This document shows, in pieces, positions 9,177 through 16,535 of a stretch of 64,000 nucleotides of DNA. Location of the stretch: positions 62,001-126,000 of the forward strand of contig NZ_LMWH01000243.1 of the NCBI RefSeq assembly GCF_001507435.1, written 5' to 3'. Origin of the DNA: Streptomyces sp. NRRL F-5122 (GTDB lineage Bacteria; Actinomycetota; Actinomycetes; Streptomycetales; Streptomycetaceae). A model generated the notes under the pieces. That model had not been told where the DNA came from. It saw nothing but the letters and a program-made list of their open reading frames with translations, and searched no databases. Position 1 is the first letter of the stretch, and every line of letters starts with the position of its first letter. The translations under genes were made by a program, and so were the position numbers.

Positions 9177-9782
9177 ATGGCGACTTGGCAGGAGCTGCAA
9201 GCCGAGGTCGTAAGCCGGTTGGACAATGCATCCGCGGATGAGCGCCAGCTGTTCGCCGTGGGCGTGGCGGAGCGACTGATGCGGGCCCAGGAGGCTCTGC
9301 CGGCCGATGAGCAGGCGGAGTACGCCCTCAGCCTTCGGCCGATGCTCAATGCGCTGTGGGAAGCCGCGTTGGGCAACACAACGGCGTTCGGAGAGATCAA
9401 GCACGGTATGGGCGAGTACCTCCTGAGCGAGTACTGCCACAACGACGGTCAGGACGGTCCCGGAGACGCTGACGAGCCGGCTGCGGCCGCAGTGCTCTAC
9501 GCCGCTGCCGCCTATCTGTTCGCGACGGGTGATCCGGCCTCGGTGGTGAGCAGCCGCGCCGTCGAGGCTGTGGACGAGCGCTTGAACACGGGTGACAACT
9601 ACGCCGACGACCAGGACGGGGTTCTCACCGCCGAGTTGCACCGACAGCTCCAGGACCTGGACCTCATCGGTCGGCACAGCGGATCCCTGCGCTACGCCGG
9701 CCTGGGCCTCGACATGGAGACCTCCGCCCGGCTCCACCGCGTCCTGCGCATCCCCCTGTCCTCCATCGAGGCCGGCGAATAA
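9177..9782 (+). CDS. Hypothetical protein, helical
   Basis: This 201-residue predicted cytoplasmic protein starts MATWQELQAEVVSRLDNASA and is mostly alpha-helical, with an Ala-rich helix (PAAAAVLYAAAAYLFATGDP) in the middle. A GAGGTGGG segment upstream can serve as ribosome-binding site. Its shape recalls small helical proteins found singly in Streptomyces genomes, and some such proteins act as immunity or partner proteins, but there is no recognisable motif and no toxin beside it. Function unknown. Confidence 0.65.
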   Translation: MATWQELQAEVVSRLDNASADERQLFAVGVAERLMRAQEALPADEQAEYALSLRPMLNALWEAALGNTTAFGEIKHGMGEYLLSEYCHNDGQDGPGDADEPAAAAVLYAAAAYLFATGDPASVVSSRAVEAVDERLNTGDNYADDQDGVLTAELHRQLQDLDLIGRHSGSLRYAGLGLDMETSARLHRVLRIPLSSIEAGE

Positions 9783-10024
9783 CGGCATCCGTTGATGCAA
9801 CTGCTCGCGGGGGACGACGAGGCGTACGTGGCTGCTCTGGGCATCAAAACGATGGGGAACCACAGCTTCTGGGGCGAGGTTGGGCCCTTTCAGGTGTGAC
9901 CTGCGGATTCCCTGCCCCTGGACGGAGTCCGGTGGCTCGCACCCCGTACACCTCGTTTCCCCGTGGGCCCCCGCCTGTTCTGGCACGGAAGCGGCACGAC
10001 TCTCGTGGAACGTGTTGACCTCAC

Positions 10025-10354
10025 TTGTTGGTGCCGCTCGGCGGGTTGCTGCCCCTGTTCAGTTTCGTGGCCACGGTGGAGATCAACTCTCCGGATGCAT
10101 TCGGGGGATGGCGGGACAACCTCAGCAGCTTCGCGCTGTTTCCGCTGGTTCTCAGCGTTGCCTCGCTCCTCGGAGCCCTGGCAGTCACCTTGTGGGCGTC
10201 TCGGCGCGTGCGGCTGCTCGTCGGCGTGGTGTGCGATCTACTGCTCGTCGCGGCCTGTTGGCGGGCGTACACGCTTGCACCGATGCTGAAGTGTTGGAGT
10301 CACGACTCCATCGCGCGGGAGGCGGACGGCTCCTATGACTGCGCTGACCGCTGA
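10025..10354 (+). CDS. Small integral membrane protein, unknown function
   Basis: This 109-residue protein probably has three membrane helices: VPLGGLLPLFSFVATVEI, FALFPLVLSVASLLGALAVTL and RLLVGVVCDLLLVAACW. The C-terminal 25 residues are polar and contain two cysteines. An in-frame stop ten bases upstream limits the start to TTG at 10025 or 10028 or GTG at 10031; none has a strong ribosome-binding site. Just upstream (9981-9998) lies an imperfect TGGCACG doublet with the same 11-bp spacing as the AICE arm repeats further right, perhaps a relic of an old integration event. Confidence 0.5.
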   Translation: MLVPLGGLLPLFSFVATVEINSPDAFGGWRDNLSSFALFPLVLSVASLLGALAVTLWASRRVRLLVGVVCDLLLVAACWRAYTLAPMLKCWSHDSIAREADGSYDCADR

Positions 10355-10370
10355 CCGCTGACCGCTGACT
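10344..10370 (+). repeat. Tandem 7-bp repeat at gene end
   Basis: CTGACCG is repeated three times in tandem with a fourth partial copy, beginning inside the last codons and stop of the membrane-protein gene. Because the repeat contains TGA, copy-number change there cannot lengthen the protein. The rest of the gap to 10686 shows no gene or clear signal. Confidence 0.7.
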
Positions 10371-10685
10371 TGGCTATCCACTTCTGCCTGGTTCGCGGCC
10401 CCGAAACGGGAAACAGCGGGCACGGTGACCCCCCTCGATGCGAACTACGGGCACAAAGATCGCTGAGGTCGTCCGGCCTGATTACGGGTGGATCGGTTCT
10501 GCCATGAGTTCCTCCCGGACAGGGCCACAGGGTCGGTGGAGTATCAACTGCCGTGGCACGCAAGGGCATGGCGTCGTTCCCCGGACTTCCCCGCTCGGCA
10601 CGCTCGCGGCCGGTACGGATGTGGCACGCCCGTCCCTGCACGGAATCCTGTGGAGCCTGGCCGGCCCCGTCCGTAGTCTGAACGC

Positions 10686-11015
10686 ATGGCGCATGCAAAG
10701 ACCTCGTACGTCTGCCTGCCGTGCCGGGCCTCGTACAAGCAACCGTACGTCGGCGACCACGAACGGGTGTGCCCGCGTTGTGCCGAACCGCTTATCCATG
10801 TCGGCTCCCCCTTCGCCGTGCCGCGTCGTCGGGACACCGCCGGCTGGCGGGTGCTCGCTGTGCTGTTGAACGCGGGTGTCCGTTTCCACAAGAGCTGTTG
10901 CGGTGGCCCCGGATACCGACCTCGGACTCTCAGGGAGGTCCGTGAACGCATGGCGCACGCCCGCTCCAGCGGGGAGCCGTTCGCCAAGGCATTGGTGTAC
11001 CGCGAGTTGCCCTAG
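10686..11015 (+). CDS. Zinc-ribbon-like small protein
   Basis: This 109-residue protein has paired cysteine motifs: CLPC near residue 10 and CPRC near residue 28, which would form a treble-clef or zinc-ribbon site, and later HKSCCGG. The C-terminus PRTLREVRERMAHARSSGEPF is strongly conserved among Streptomyces homologues as I remember them; these have sometimes been mislabelled with metabolic names. A nucleic-acid-associated or structural zinc role is likely, but no function is established. It appears monocistronic. Confidence 0.75.
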   Translation: MAHAKTSYVCLPCRASYKQPYVGDHERVCPRCAEPLIHVGSPFAVPRRRDTAGWRVLAVLLNAGVRFHKSCCGGPGYRPRTLREVRERMAHARSSGEPFAKALVYRELP

Positions 11016-11244
11016 CCGCTCCAACGCCGCCGCGGCGTCCGCAACGACGCCCCCAGGAGCCGCCGCCGTCGCGCCGTTCCGCTTCCCGGTCTCTGTATCG
11101 CGCCCGTCCCTGCGCCGACACCGGATACGGCAGGCAACTACTCGTGCCAAGGAGTAGGGATCCGGCGGGAGTCGGAGTACGTCTTCACCACCCGGACCGG
11201 TCGCGAACCATGGGGGCGACGGCCGCTGTAGTCCGCCAAGCGTG

Positions 11245-11859
11245 TCAGTTGGGTATCTGCGGCCGTTCGGGGTCGGTTGTGGGCGAGATGGCTGCTGTAT
11301 CGCGCTGCAGTACAACAGCGGCTGAGGTTGCTGTGTGTTGGTATTCCGCTGATTTCGACGGCTCGTGTCGATAGGACCGTCGGTAGAGACCTAGGGCACC
11401 GAAGACGAAGCAGAATCCCACGATCGTGGCGAATGCCGTCATCGGCTTCGATCCCAGGTGGTGATGCACGGGACCCACGGTGAGTGTGCCCCCGATGCCC
11501 ATGCAAATATCCGCGCAGCCCCCGAGACGCGGCGATGAAACCGTCTTCCTGAACCATGGGGGCACCCATCCGGCGCAGATTGCGGCAGTGCCGGGAGCCA
11601 AGGTCACGAGCCAAAAGAGCACCAACAGAGCCCAGCCGATGACCCCCACAGCAAGTCCCCCCCATGCGACAAGTGTGCGACTCGACGGCCGCCATGCGTG
11701 ATCATTGCATGGGCGTCGTGCCCCCGGTGAAGGACCCGTGTAGTTGACGCCTGGTTCGCCGCCATGTCCGAGAAGACCATGTGTTGCGAATCGCTCAGAA
11801 CCGGAACATCCGCTCGTGAGTGCCCGATGTGGAGTCACGATCTTCGAGGCTCGCGCCAA
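11245..11859 (-). CDS. Putative membrane protein, unknown function
   Basis: This is a reverse-strand frame of 204 codons with two clear hydrophobic segments, TLVAWGGLAVGVIGWALLVL continuing into FWLVTLAPGTAAI, and MTAFATIVGFCFVFGALGLY, followed by a basic stretch RRSYRH that fits the positive-inside rule. Coding character is convincing only from about residue 55 onward, so the start is uncertain; TTG at 11859 and GTG at 11838 are the available far starts. No family recognised. The gap 11016-11244 shows nothing. Confidence 0.45.
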   Translation of the reverse strand: MARASKIVTPHRALTSGCSGSERFATHGLLGHGGEPGVNYTGPSPGARRPCNDHAWRPSSRTLVAWGGLAVGVIGWALLVLFWLVTLAPGTAAICAGWVPPWFRKTVSSPRLGGCADICMGIGGTLTVGPVHHHLGSKPMTAFATIVGFCFVFGALGLYRRSYRHEPSKSAEYQHTATSAAVVLQRDTAAISPTTDPERPQIPN

Positions 11860-12463
11860 AGCGGCCGGCTGAAGTCGTGGCCCGGGCCGCCGCAGCCACG
11901 GCGTGTTCTGACTTCATGCCCCGTGCGGCCGCTCGAGGGAGCGAAGTGACGACCGGTGGTGAGGTCTGTCATGTGCGCTGCTCATAGAGGCGTTACGGGT
12001 TCGGCCCGGTCCCCTGCAGTCGGCGTGGCAGCTGTGCATCCCACCTGGACCGCAGTCGGTTTGGCCCACCGCCACCTGCTCGTGATCGCGCCTCTGCGGG
12101 GGTAGGTAGGGCATGCTCGATCCCCCGAATGGCGGCACCCGGTTTGTTGCAGAAGCTATTGCGCCGTTCGAGTGACCCGAAGTGCAGGTGCGGCACGAAG
12201 GCATGACGGATCGTCGGCGGAAAGTGTGCTGGTCAGGGGCCTGTTCATGGGTAGATGTCATTCAACATATGGTATTTCGTCCTCATTGATAACAACCGCG
12301 GCGGATAGTTGTGGAAATGTCACTGTTCTGTAACACGGCTTGGTTCGTTGCGGTCCCGCGGCGAGAGCGCGTCACAGTTGCGGTCCTCGGCACCGCGCCG
12401 AGACCCGGATAGCACGCTGACTCCCACCAGGGTGGGTGTGCACTCATGTGAAGGGGAAGCTTC
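11860..12463. other. Intergenic stretch with a repeat shared with the AICE
   Basis: I see no convincing gene here. The segment 11894-11953 contains GTGTTCTGACTTC and GGAGCGAAGTGACGA, which also flank the large hairpin inside the AICE at 42959-43098. The copy here lacks the hairpin between them. This suggests the left region once held a related mobile element. Confidence 0.5.
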
Positions 12464-12772
12464 ATGTCTGTTGCTCGTACCACGGTCCGTCTGATGGCCA
12501 CCTGTGTGGCGTCGGCGGCCCTCATCGGGGCGGCTGCCATGCCGGCCCTCGCCGACGGACACGGCCAGGGCTTTGACAACCGCGGCCGTTTCTCGCACAG
12601 CGCCGCTTCGCATGGCGGCGACCGATACGGCCACGACCGTGATTTGCGCCGCTACGGTCGTTGGGACCACGGCAGGTACTACTACCGCAGCCACAACCGC
12701 GACCGCTTTGGGCACTGGCTCTGGTTCCTGGCCCCGCGCCACGTCTGGGACAGGTCCCACCACCACCGCTGA
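12464..12772 (+). CDS. Small secreted His/Arg/Tyr-rich protein
   Basis: This 102-residue protein has a signal peptide (MSVARTTVRLMATCVASAAL, cleavage near PALADG). The mature part is dominated by His, Arg, Asp, Tyr and Trp (for example RRYGRWDHGRYYYRSHNRDR) and ends DRSHHHR. The AAGGGGAAGC just upstream is a good ribosome-binding site for the ATG at 12464. The composition could bind metals or polyanions, but that is inference. Two hairpins follow, so it is probably its own transcript. The 12773-12916 interval holds only these hairpins. Confidence 0.72.
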   Translation: MSVARTTVRLMATCVASAALIGAAAMPALADGHGQGFDNRGRFSHSAASHGGDRYGHDRDLRRYGRWDHGRYYYRSHNRDRFGHWLWFLAPRHVWDRSHHHR

Positions 12773-12795
12773 GCCGCCCGGCCGGTGACGCAAGG

Positions 12796-12820
12796 GCGGG
12801 CGGCGCACCGCGCCGCCCGC
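12796..12820 (+). terminator. Hairpin terminator 1 after the secreted protein
   Basis: Perfect 10-bp stem: GCGGGCGGCG at 12796-12805 and CGCCGCCCGC at 12811-12820, with a 5-nt loop, 24 bp after the stop codon. Confidence 0.7.
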
Positions 12821-12848
12821 CGGAGCAAGGGCTATTGCCCCGTCTTTT

Positions 12849-12883
12849 GGGGCCGAAGACCGTTTCTCGCGGTCTTCGGCCCC
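12849..12883 (+). terminator. Hairpin terminator 2, long perfect stem
   Basis: Perfect 14-bp stem: GGGGCCGAAGACCG at 12849-12862 pairs with 12870-12883 across a 7-nt loop. It is preceded by TTTT. It marks the boundary between the secreted-protein gene and the eroded integrase remnant. Confidence 0.8.
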
Positions 12884-12916
12884 GCTTGCGTATCGGGACC
12901 ACGCCTGACGGCCGCC

Positions 12917-13122
12917 GGCGTCGTGCCGCGGGTCATCATGGATATCCTGGGCACAGCCAGATCAGCATCACGATGGCTGTGTACCGCGCACGTCGTGCAC
13001 GACACCCAGCGCGAAGGCATCAGCCACATGGACCGGCTGCTCAGGGGACGTCTGCCCTCCGCCCGAGAGGCGACTGCCGTCAAAAGCCCCGGACCACGAT
13101 CGGTCAGTAGCCTTTTGGCTGG
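12917..13122 (+). pseudogene. 3' remnant of a tyrosine integrase gene (most decayed)
   Basis: The translated DNA matches the C-terminus of Streptomyces site-specific integrases: VPRVIMDILG, then (after a shift) HSQISITMAVY, then HVVHDTQREGISHMDRLLRG and a tail SVSSLLAGAP that runs into the att repeat. Relative to that pattern one base is missing after codon GGC near 12952 and one C is extra near 12982, so the two shifts compensate and restore the frame. Only the last quarter of the gene remains, ending directly at the att-like repeat 13123-13163 exactly as an integrase should. The catalytic domain is gone. Confidence 0.7.
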
Positions 13123-13163
13123 TGCCCCGGAAGGATTCGAACCTGCGACACCCGCTTCAGGAG
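13123..13163 (+). repeat. att1: diverged copy of the tRNA-Arg(CCT) 3' end
   Basis: The segment TGCCCCGGAAGGATTCGAAC followed by CTGCGACACCCGCTTCAGGA matches the 3' half of the tRNA at 52401-52473 with one missing base and two or three changes. It is the most decayed of four such copies and is preceded by an integrase remnant, so it is most simply an old att site. Confidence 0.7.
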
Positions 13164-13438
13164 CGAGGTTGGGCGATCACTGGCCTGACCTGTGGACGCC
13201 CAGCCTTGAATGGAGTGGGCGGCGCTTCCGCCTGCGAACCGCGATCTGTCAGCGCCGAGGTCACAGAGGTCCACGGAGCGATTACCCAGTCGCCTGGGAT
13301 GGGCAACGGTCGTCCACGGTTGCTGTACTTCGCTGCTGTAAGGGTCGCTTCGCCGCCGCGTTCCGGGCATGAGCCTCACGCCGCAGCCGACGCTCATAGT
13401 CAGTGACCTGTCGGGGCACGGCCCTTGCGGTGGCCGAG

Positions 13439-13687
13439 ATGGTGGGTTCGTGGTCCAGTCGGTCCGGTGGATTGCTCCTGGTGGCGCGAGTCTGCCATCA
13501 CCCTGTGCTCTTCAGCGCGTTGGCGCCGGCGGCTTTGGCGGCCGCTGTACTCATTGGTGTACGAAGTCTCGCCGTCCGAATCCTGTCAGTGACGGCGGTC
13601 GTCCTGGTCACGCTCCTCGCGGTACCCGTCTTTCTCCTCGGCAGTTCTGAGCACCGGATGACGATGAACGAAGCCGCGCCCAATTAG
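13439..13687 (+). CDS. Small membrane protein, unknown function
   Basis: This 82-residue protein has two likely transmembrane helices: VLFSALAPAALAAAVLIGV and ILSVTAVVLVTLLAVPVFLL. The ATG at 13439 gives a short basic N-terminus; a GTG at 13403 would add 12 residues of weaker coding character. It lies between the decayed att1 site and the peptidase E gene. No family recognised. Confidence 0.45.
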   Translation: MVGSWSSRSGGLLLVARVCHHPVLFSALAPAALAAAVLIGVRSLAVRILSVTAVVLVTLLAVPVFLLGSSEHRMTMNEAAPN

Positions 13688-13826
13688 GGAAAGTTCGATC
13701 CCGGTCACGTCCCCCCTGGCGTCCTACTTCGATTGATGCTTAACGCGTTGACGTCGCTTGATGCTTGATGCTTCCGTCCTCGGCTTTGCTGTCTGCGACT
13801 GCTGTCGGGGAGGCGGGGCGAGGTCG

Positions 13827-13949
13827 GTGTTAGTGGAGCTGAGCGTGGTCGAGCGGCGGTATCACGCGGTCATGGTGTGGCCGCGGGAGCCACGGTGGTT
13901 GAGGTCGCGGCGCGTTATGGGTTTCGGGGAACGACGCGACGTCACGAAT
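13827..13949 (+). pseudogene. N-terminal remnant of an IS481-type transposase
   Basis: The start VLVELSVVERRYHAVM and, in the next frame, EVAARYG correspond to the helix-turn-helix at the N-terminus of IS481-family transposases. A frameshift separates the two parts near 13875 and the catalytic region is absent. No terminal inverted repeat could be identified. Confidence 0.5.
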
Positions 13950-13958
13950 CCGGGGCGG

Positions 13959-14621
13959 CTATGACCCGAACTTCGTCCATTGCCCTTCGGAGACCACCTC
14001 GATGGAGTCGTCGACGACTTTGATGGCCGTCTGTTCGTCGATGGCGTAGGCCGGGACGCCGATGTCGGCGGCCCATCGCTCTGCGTCGGCCAGGGTGTTC
14101 GTCGGGAAAGCGTTCAGGTGCGGGAAGATCGAGAAGTCGACGACTCCCAGAGTGCGGTCGTCCGACGCGGACGGCCATTCGACGAAGTACGGTCCGATCC
14201 GGGGCGTCATCACCATGCTTCCGGCGCTCACTCCCGCCCAGACCGTGTCGGGCAGCGAAGGCAGCAGATCGACCAGCCCGGACTCCCGCATCCAGTGGCA
14301 GAGGTACGTCGCGTCGCCGCCGTCGACCAACAGCACGTCGGCCTCCCGGATCCAGGGGACCCATCGTTCCGCGCCGATGGTGGGCAGTGCGGTGAGCTCG
14401 AGCACACCGAGCGATGCCCAACCCAGGCCGGTCAGGTGCTGCCACGTGGGCTCGGCGGCTACGAGGCCCCGCACCGATGTTGGGCCGCACATCGGGTGAC
14501 CCCACTGTGCTGTCGGGACGCAGAGGGCGTGGCACTCGGCGATCGGCTTGCCGAGAAGCTGCACGAGCGCCGAGTGGATGCTTGGGTTCGTGACGCCGCC
14601 TGACGTAAGCAAGAGCTTCAA
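13959..14621 (-). CDS. Peptidase E-like protein (family S51)
   Basis: This 220-residue cytoplasmic protein has the peptidase E/cyanophycinase fold. The nucleophile motif is GVSAGS with Ser132, the strand-turn DVLLVDGGDATYL at 95-107 precedes it, and FPHLNAF (His168) supplies the likely general base. The family cleaves dipeptides with N-terminal Asp. The start ATG (complement 14619-14621) is immediately followed by MKLLLTSGG, the expected first strand. The stop of the SMI1/KNR4 remnant overlaps this start by four bases, so the two were probably co-transcribed. Confidence 0.85.
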   Translation of the reverse strand: MKLLLTSGGVTNPSIHSALVQLLGKPIAECHALCVPTAQWGHPMCGPTSVRGLVAAEPTWQHLTGLGWASLGVLELTALPTIGAERWVPWIREADVLLVDGGDATYLCHWMRESGLVDLLPSLPDTVWAGVSAGSMVMTPRIGPYFVEWPSASDDRTLGVVDFSIFPHLNAFPTNTLADAERWAADIGVPAYAIDEQTAIKVVDDSIEVVSEGQWTKFGS

Positions 14622-15177
14622 GATGCCTCCAAATTCGCGCGGGAGGTGGATGTACCTGAAGACTCGGGACCGTGCTGAAACTCATCGCATCCCGGTCCGT
14701 TTTCCAGGGCGGCCAGGAGTTCAATCAAGATTGATGGGTGCCGCCGCATCCAACCGACGCTTGGCACGAGAGTGGCACGGGCCTGGGGGGCACACATGAG
14801 CTCTCCCCAGTCCCAGCCCCACCCCTGCTGGTAAAACTGCCCCAAGAGTGCCGTCAGTGATTCAGCTTGCAGGATTCCGTCTGTCCAAGACTCAACCCAG
14901 CCGTCCACCAGGAGCGGAGGTGGGGGCTGGTTACGGACGTCATACACGAGCAGCTCACGGCTCCCGTCGCCTCCGGTGATCACAGCGCCCGGAAGGCGGC
15001 TCGCCAGCTCGGCTGCCTCGTCAGATCATCCAATGGGTCGAGCATGAGGTAATCGCCGGTGGATGACCAACGGCCAGTGGTCTCCGGGTCGTCGGCAACG
15101 AGGTCCTTGTAGTCCCGGGGGAGGCTGATGCCGAGCTTCTGCTCGACTCTTCTGATCGCTTCCGTCGACGAACCCAT
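14618..15177 (-). pseudogene. SMI1/KNR4-family protein split by a frameshift
   Basis: Two adjacent frames make one SMI1/KNR4-type protein. The first (15177 to 14980) reads MGSSTEAIRRVEQKLGISLP and continues through DYLMLDPLDDLTRQPSWRAAF. The second (14983 to 14618) continues in another frame with VITGGDGSRELLVYDVRNQP and ESLTALLGQFYQQGW. SMI1/KNR4 domains are common as immunity proteins to contact-dependent or secreted toxins. The junction is a GTGA: the stop of the first frame overlaps a GTG start for the second, so re-initiation is formally possible, but a simple one-base indel is the likelier reading. Confidence 0.65.
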
Positions 15178-15338
15178 CGGCTGTCTGCTCTTGTTCCAGC
15201 CTTCACAACGCCCTGGCGGCTGCCAGATGGCCGGTGGCAGCCTAGTAGCGCGGGTTGGGGTACACCTCGAACCCGCCCGCGCCCGGCATCTGGGGCGTGT
15301 TAGCACGCAACGCGGTCGGCGTCGCGACTTTGGGCGGG

Positions 15339-15400
15339 AGCTGCCATGGGGCGAGTGATGATGGGCCGTAAGCTTCCGGCGAGTCGGACAGTCTGTGGAC
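15339..15400 (+). repeat. Dispersed repeat, copy 1 (partner at 42883-42943)
   Basis: GAGCTGC, then TGGGGCGAGTGAT, then GTAAGC and a GAC-AGTCTG block recur in the same order and orientation within the AICE at 42883-42943. This copy lies just upstream of the broken cytidine-deaminase gene. It supports common ancestry of this relic and the intact element. Confidence 0.55.
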
Positions 15401-15419
15401 TTGGCGGATCGTCACTGCG

Positions 15420-15698
15420 GTGAACGCCTACCACTTCACCGGAGGCCCCTGCGCCGAGCTGGTTCTCATCGGCGCGGCAGCCGCCCAGGGCGCCTACGAG
15501 CTGGACACCATCGTCGCCGTGGGCGACCGCGACCGGGGAGTTGTTCCGCCGTGCGGCCGGTGCCGTCAGGTCCTCTTCGACTACTTCCCCACTCTCTAGG
15601 TCATTGTTGGCGAAGGCGACCGCGTCCGAACCGTCTTCATCACCGACTTGCTGCCCGAAAGCTACGTCTGGGCCGACCACCAGCTCGACGCCGAATAG
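15420..15698 (+). pseudogene. Cytidine/blasticidin deaminase-like gene with internal stop
   Basis: This frame has the zinc-site motifs of the cytidine deaminase fold: [13 protein letters not shown] and [15 protein letters not shown]. It lacks the usual N-terminal third of the protein, including strands before the active site. An in-frame TAG at 15597-15599 interrupts it, after which the frame continues with VFITDLLPESYVWADHQLD to a TAG at 15696. The full-length family deaminates cytidine or blasticidin S. With the missing N-terminus and the amber stop it is almost certainly inactive. Confidence 0.7.
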
Positions 15699-15839
15699 GC
15701 CGCCGCTCAGCGCGAGCCGGCACCGTCGGCCGACAACAGGGCGAACCTTGGCTGATGCGGCACCAACTTGCACGACTCAGTGTGGTGAGGTGATCGAGGT
15801 ACTCACGGCCAGTCGGCTCGGTGGCGAAGTCTCGATTGA

Positions 15840-16017
15840 TACACCGGCAACACCCTCGCCGCATCAGGTGCGAGCCTGCGTGAGCTGATGACCCGGATGG
15901 GCCACAGCACACCCCGTGCCGCCCTGATCTATCAGCATGGTCAACGGCCGCGACCGAGAGATCGCCGATCGCCTCGGCTCGATGATCCGCGAAGCCCGGG
16001 GTGATGTGGACTCTTAG
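15840..16017 (+). pseudogene. 3' remnant of a tyrosine integrase gene (AICE type)
   Basis: The DNA encodes YTGNTLAASGASLRELMTRM then GHSTPRAALIYQH, closely matching residues 318-350 of the intact integrase at 51162-52295, including the His of the GH motif and the catalytic Tyr. Two bases are missing at about 15938, after which the other frame continues GRDREIADRLGSMIREARGD to a TAG. Upstream of 15840 similarity stops abruptly. It is followed by the same hairpin and att arrangement as the intact integrase. Confidence 0.8.
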
Positions 16018-16058
16018 TGGCCTTTGTGGCGGGGGAGTGGCACGGCCGTGATCACAGC

Positions 16059-16101
16059 GAAGGGCCAGTTCGAGGGGATCAAGCCTCTGAACTGGCCCTT
16101 C
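16059..16101 (+). terminator. Integrase-type hairpin beside att2
   Basis: GAAGGGCCAGTTC (16059-16071) pairs with GAACTGGCCCTTC (16089-16101), extended inside by GAGG/CCTC. A homologous hairpin sits just before the tRNA at 52355-52394, so this is a conserved terminator of the integrase gene. Confidence 0.75.
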
Positions 16102-16107
16102 ATCGTG

Positions 16108-16149
16108 TGCCCCCGGCAGGACTCGAACCTGCGACACCCGCTTTAGGAG
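16108..16149 (+). repeat. att2: copy of the tRNA-Arg(CCT) 3' end
   Basis: The 42 bp match the complement of the tRNA 3' half (52401-52442) with one substitution in the T-loop segment. With the adjacent integrase remnant and hairpin it marks the right end of a decayed element. The interval 16150-16535 shows no gene. Confidence 0.85.
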
Positions 16150-16535
16150 TTCGATCTCTTCCCCGTGCGGTCGAGATTCACCCTGCGCCCCGATGCCACG
16201 CGTGACTGCCGATCGTCGTCGCCGTCTCTGGTCGTTGACGTCGGCGTTGGATGTCAGCGGAACGCTCAACGCCGTCGTTCTCACCTGGTGTACGGGGACG
16301 GGAGTGTCTTACGCGCGCCACCATGGACCCGCATTCACGCACGGCGCGCCCCTTTCACCCCGGTACCGTCGCTCGGCCTGCGCTGATCTTCAGCGATCAG
16401 GGTCACGGGCAACGTGGGGACCGGGTCGGTACCCAGCCGCCGATCCTTGCCGTCGCGTGCCGATAACTGCGTTGTCGGGACAGCGCAGTTGGTGTCTAGT
16501 GACCTCACACATCACCATCCGAACAGGAGAAGAGA

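Noticed and set aside
14762..14779. Exact TGGCACG doublet with 11-bp spacing inside the SMI1/KNR4 remnant
   Set aside because: It lies in protein-coding sequence with no att or integrase remnant at the expected distance, so I treat it as chance.
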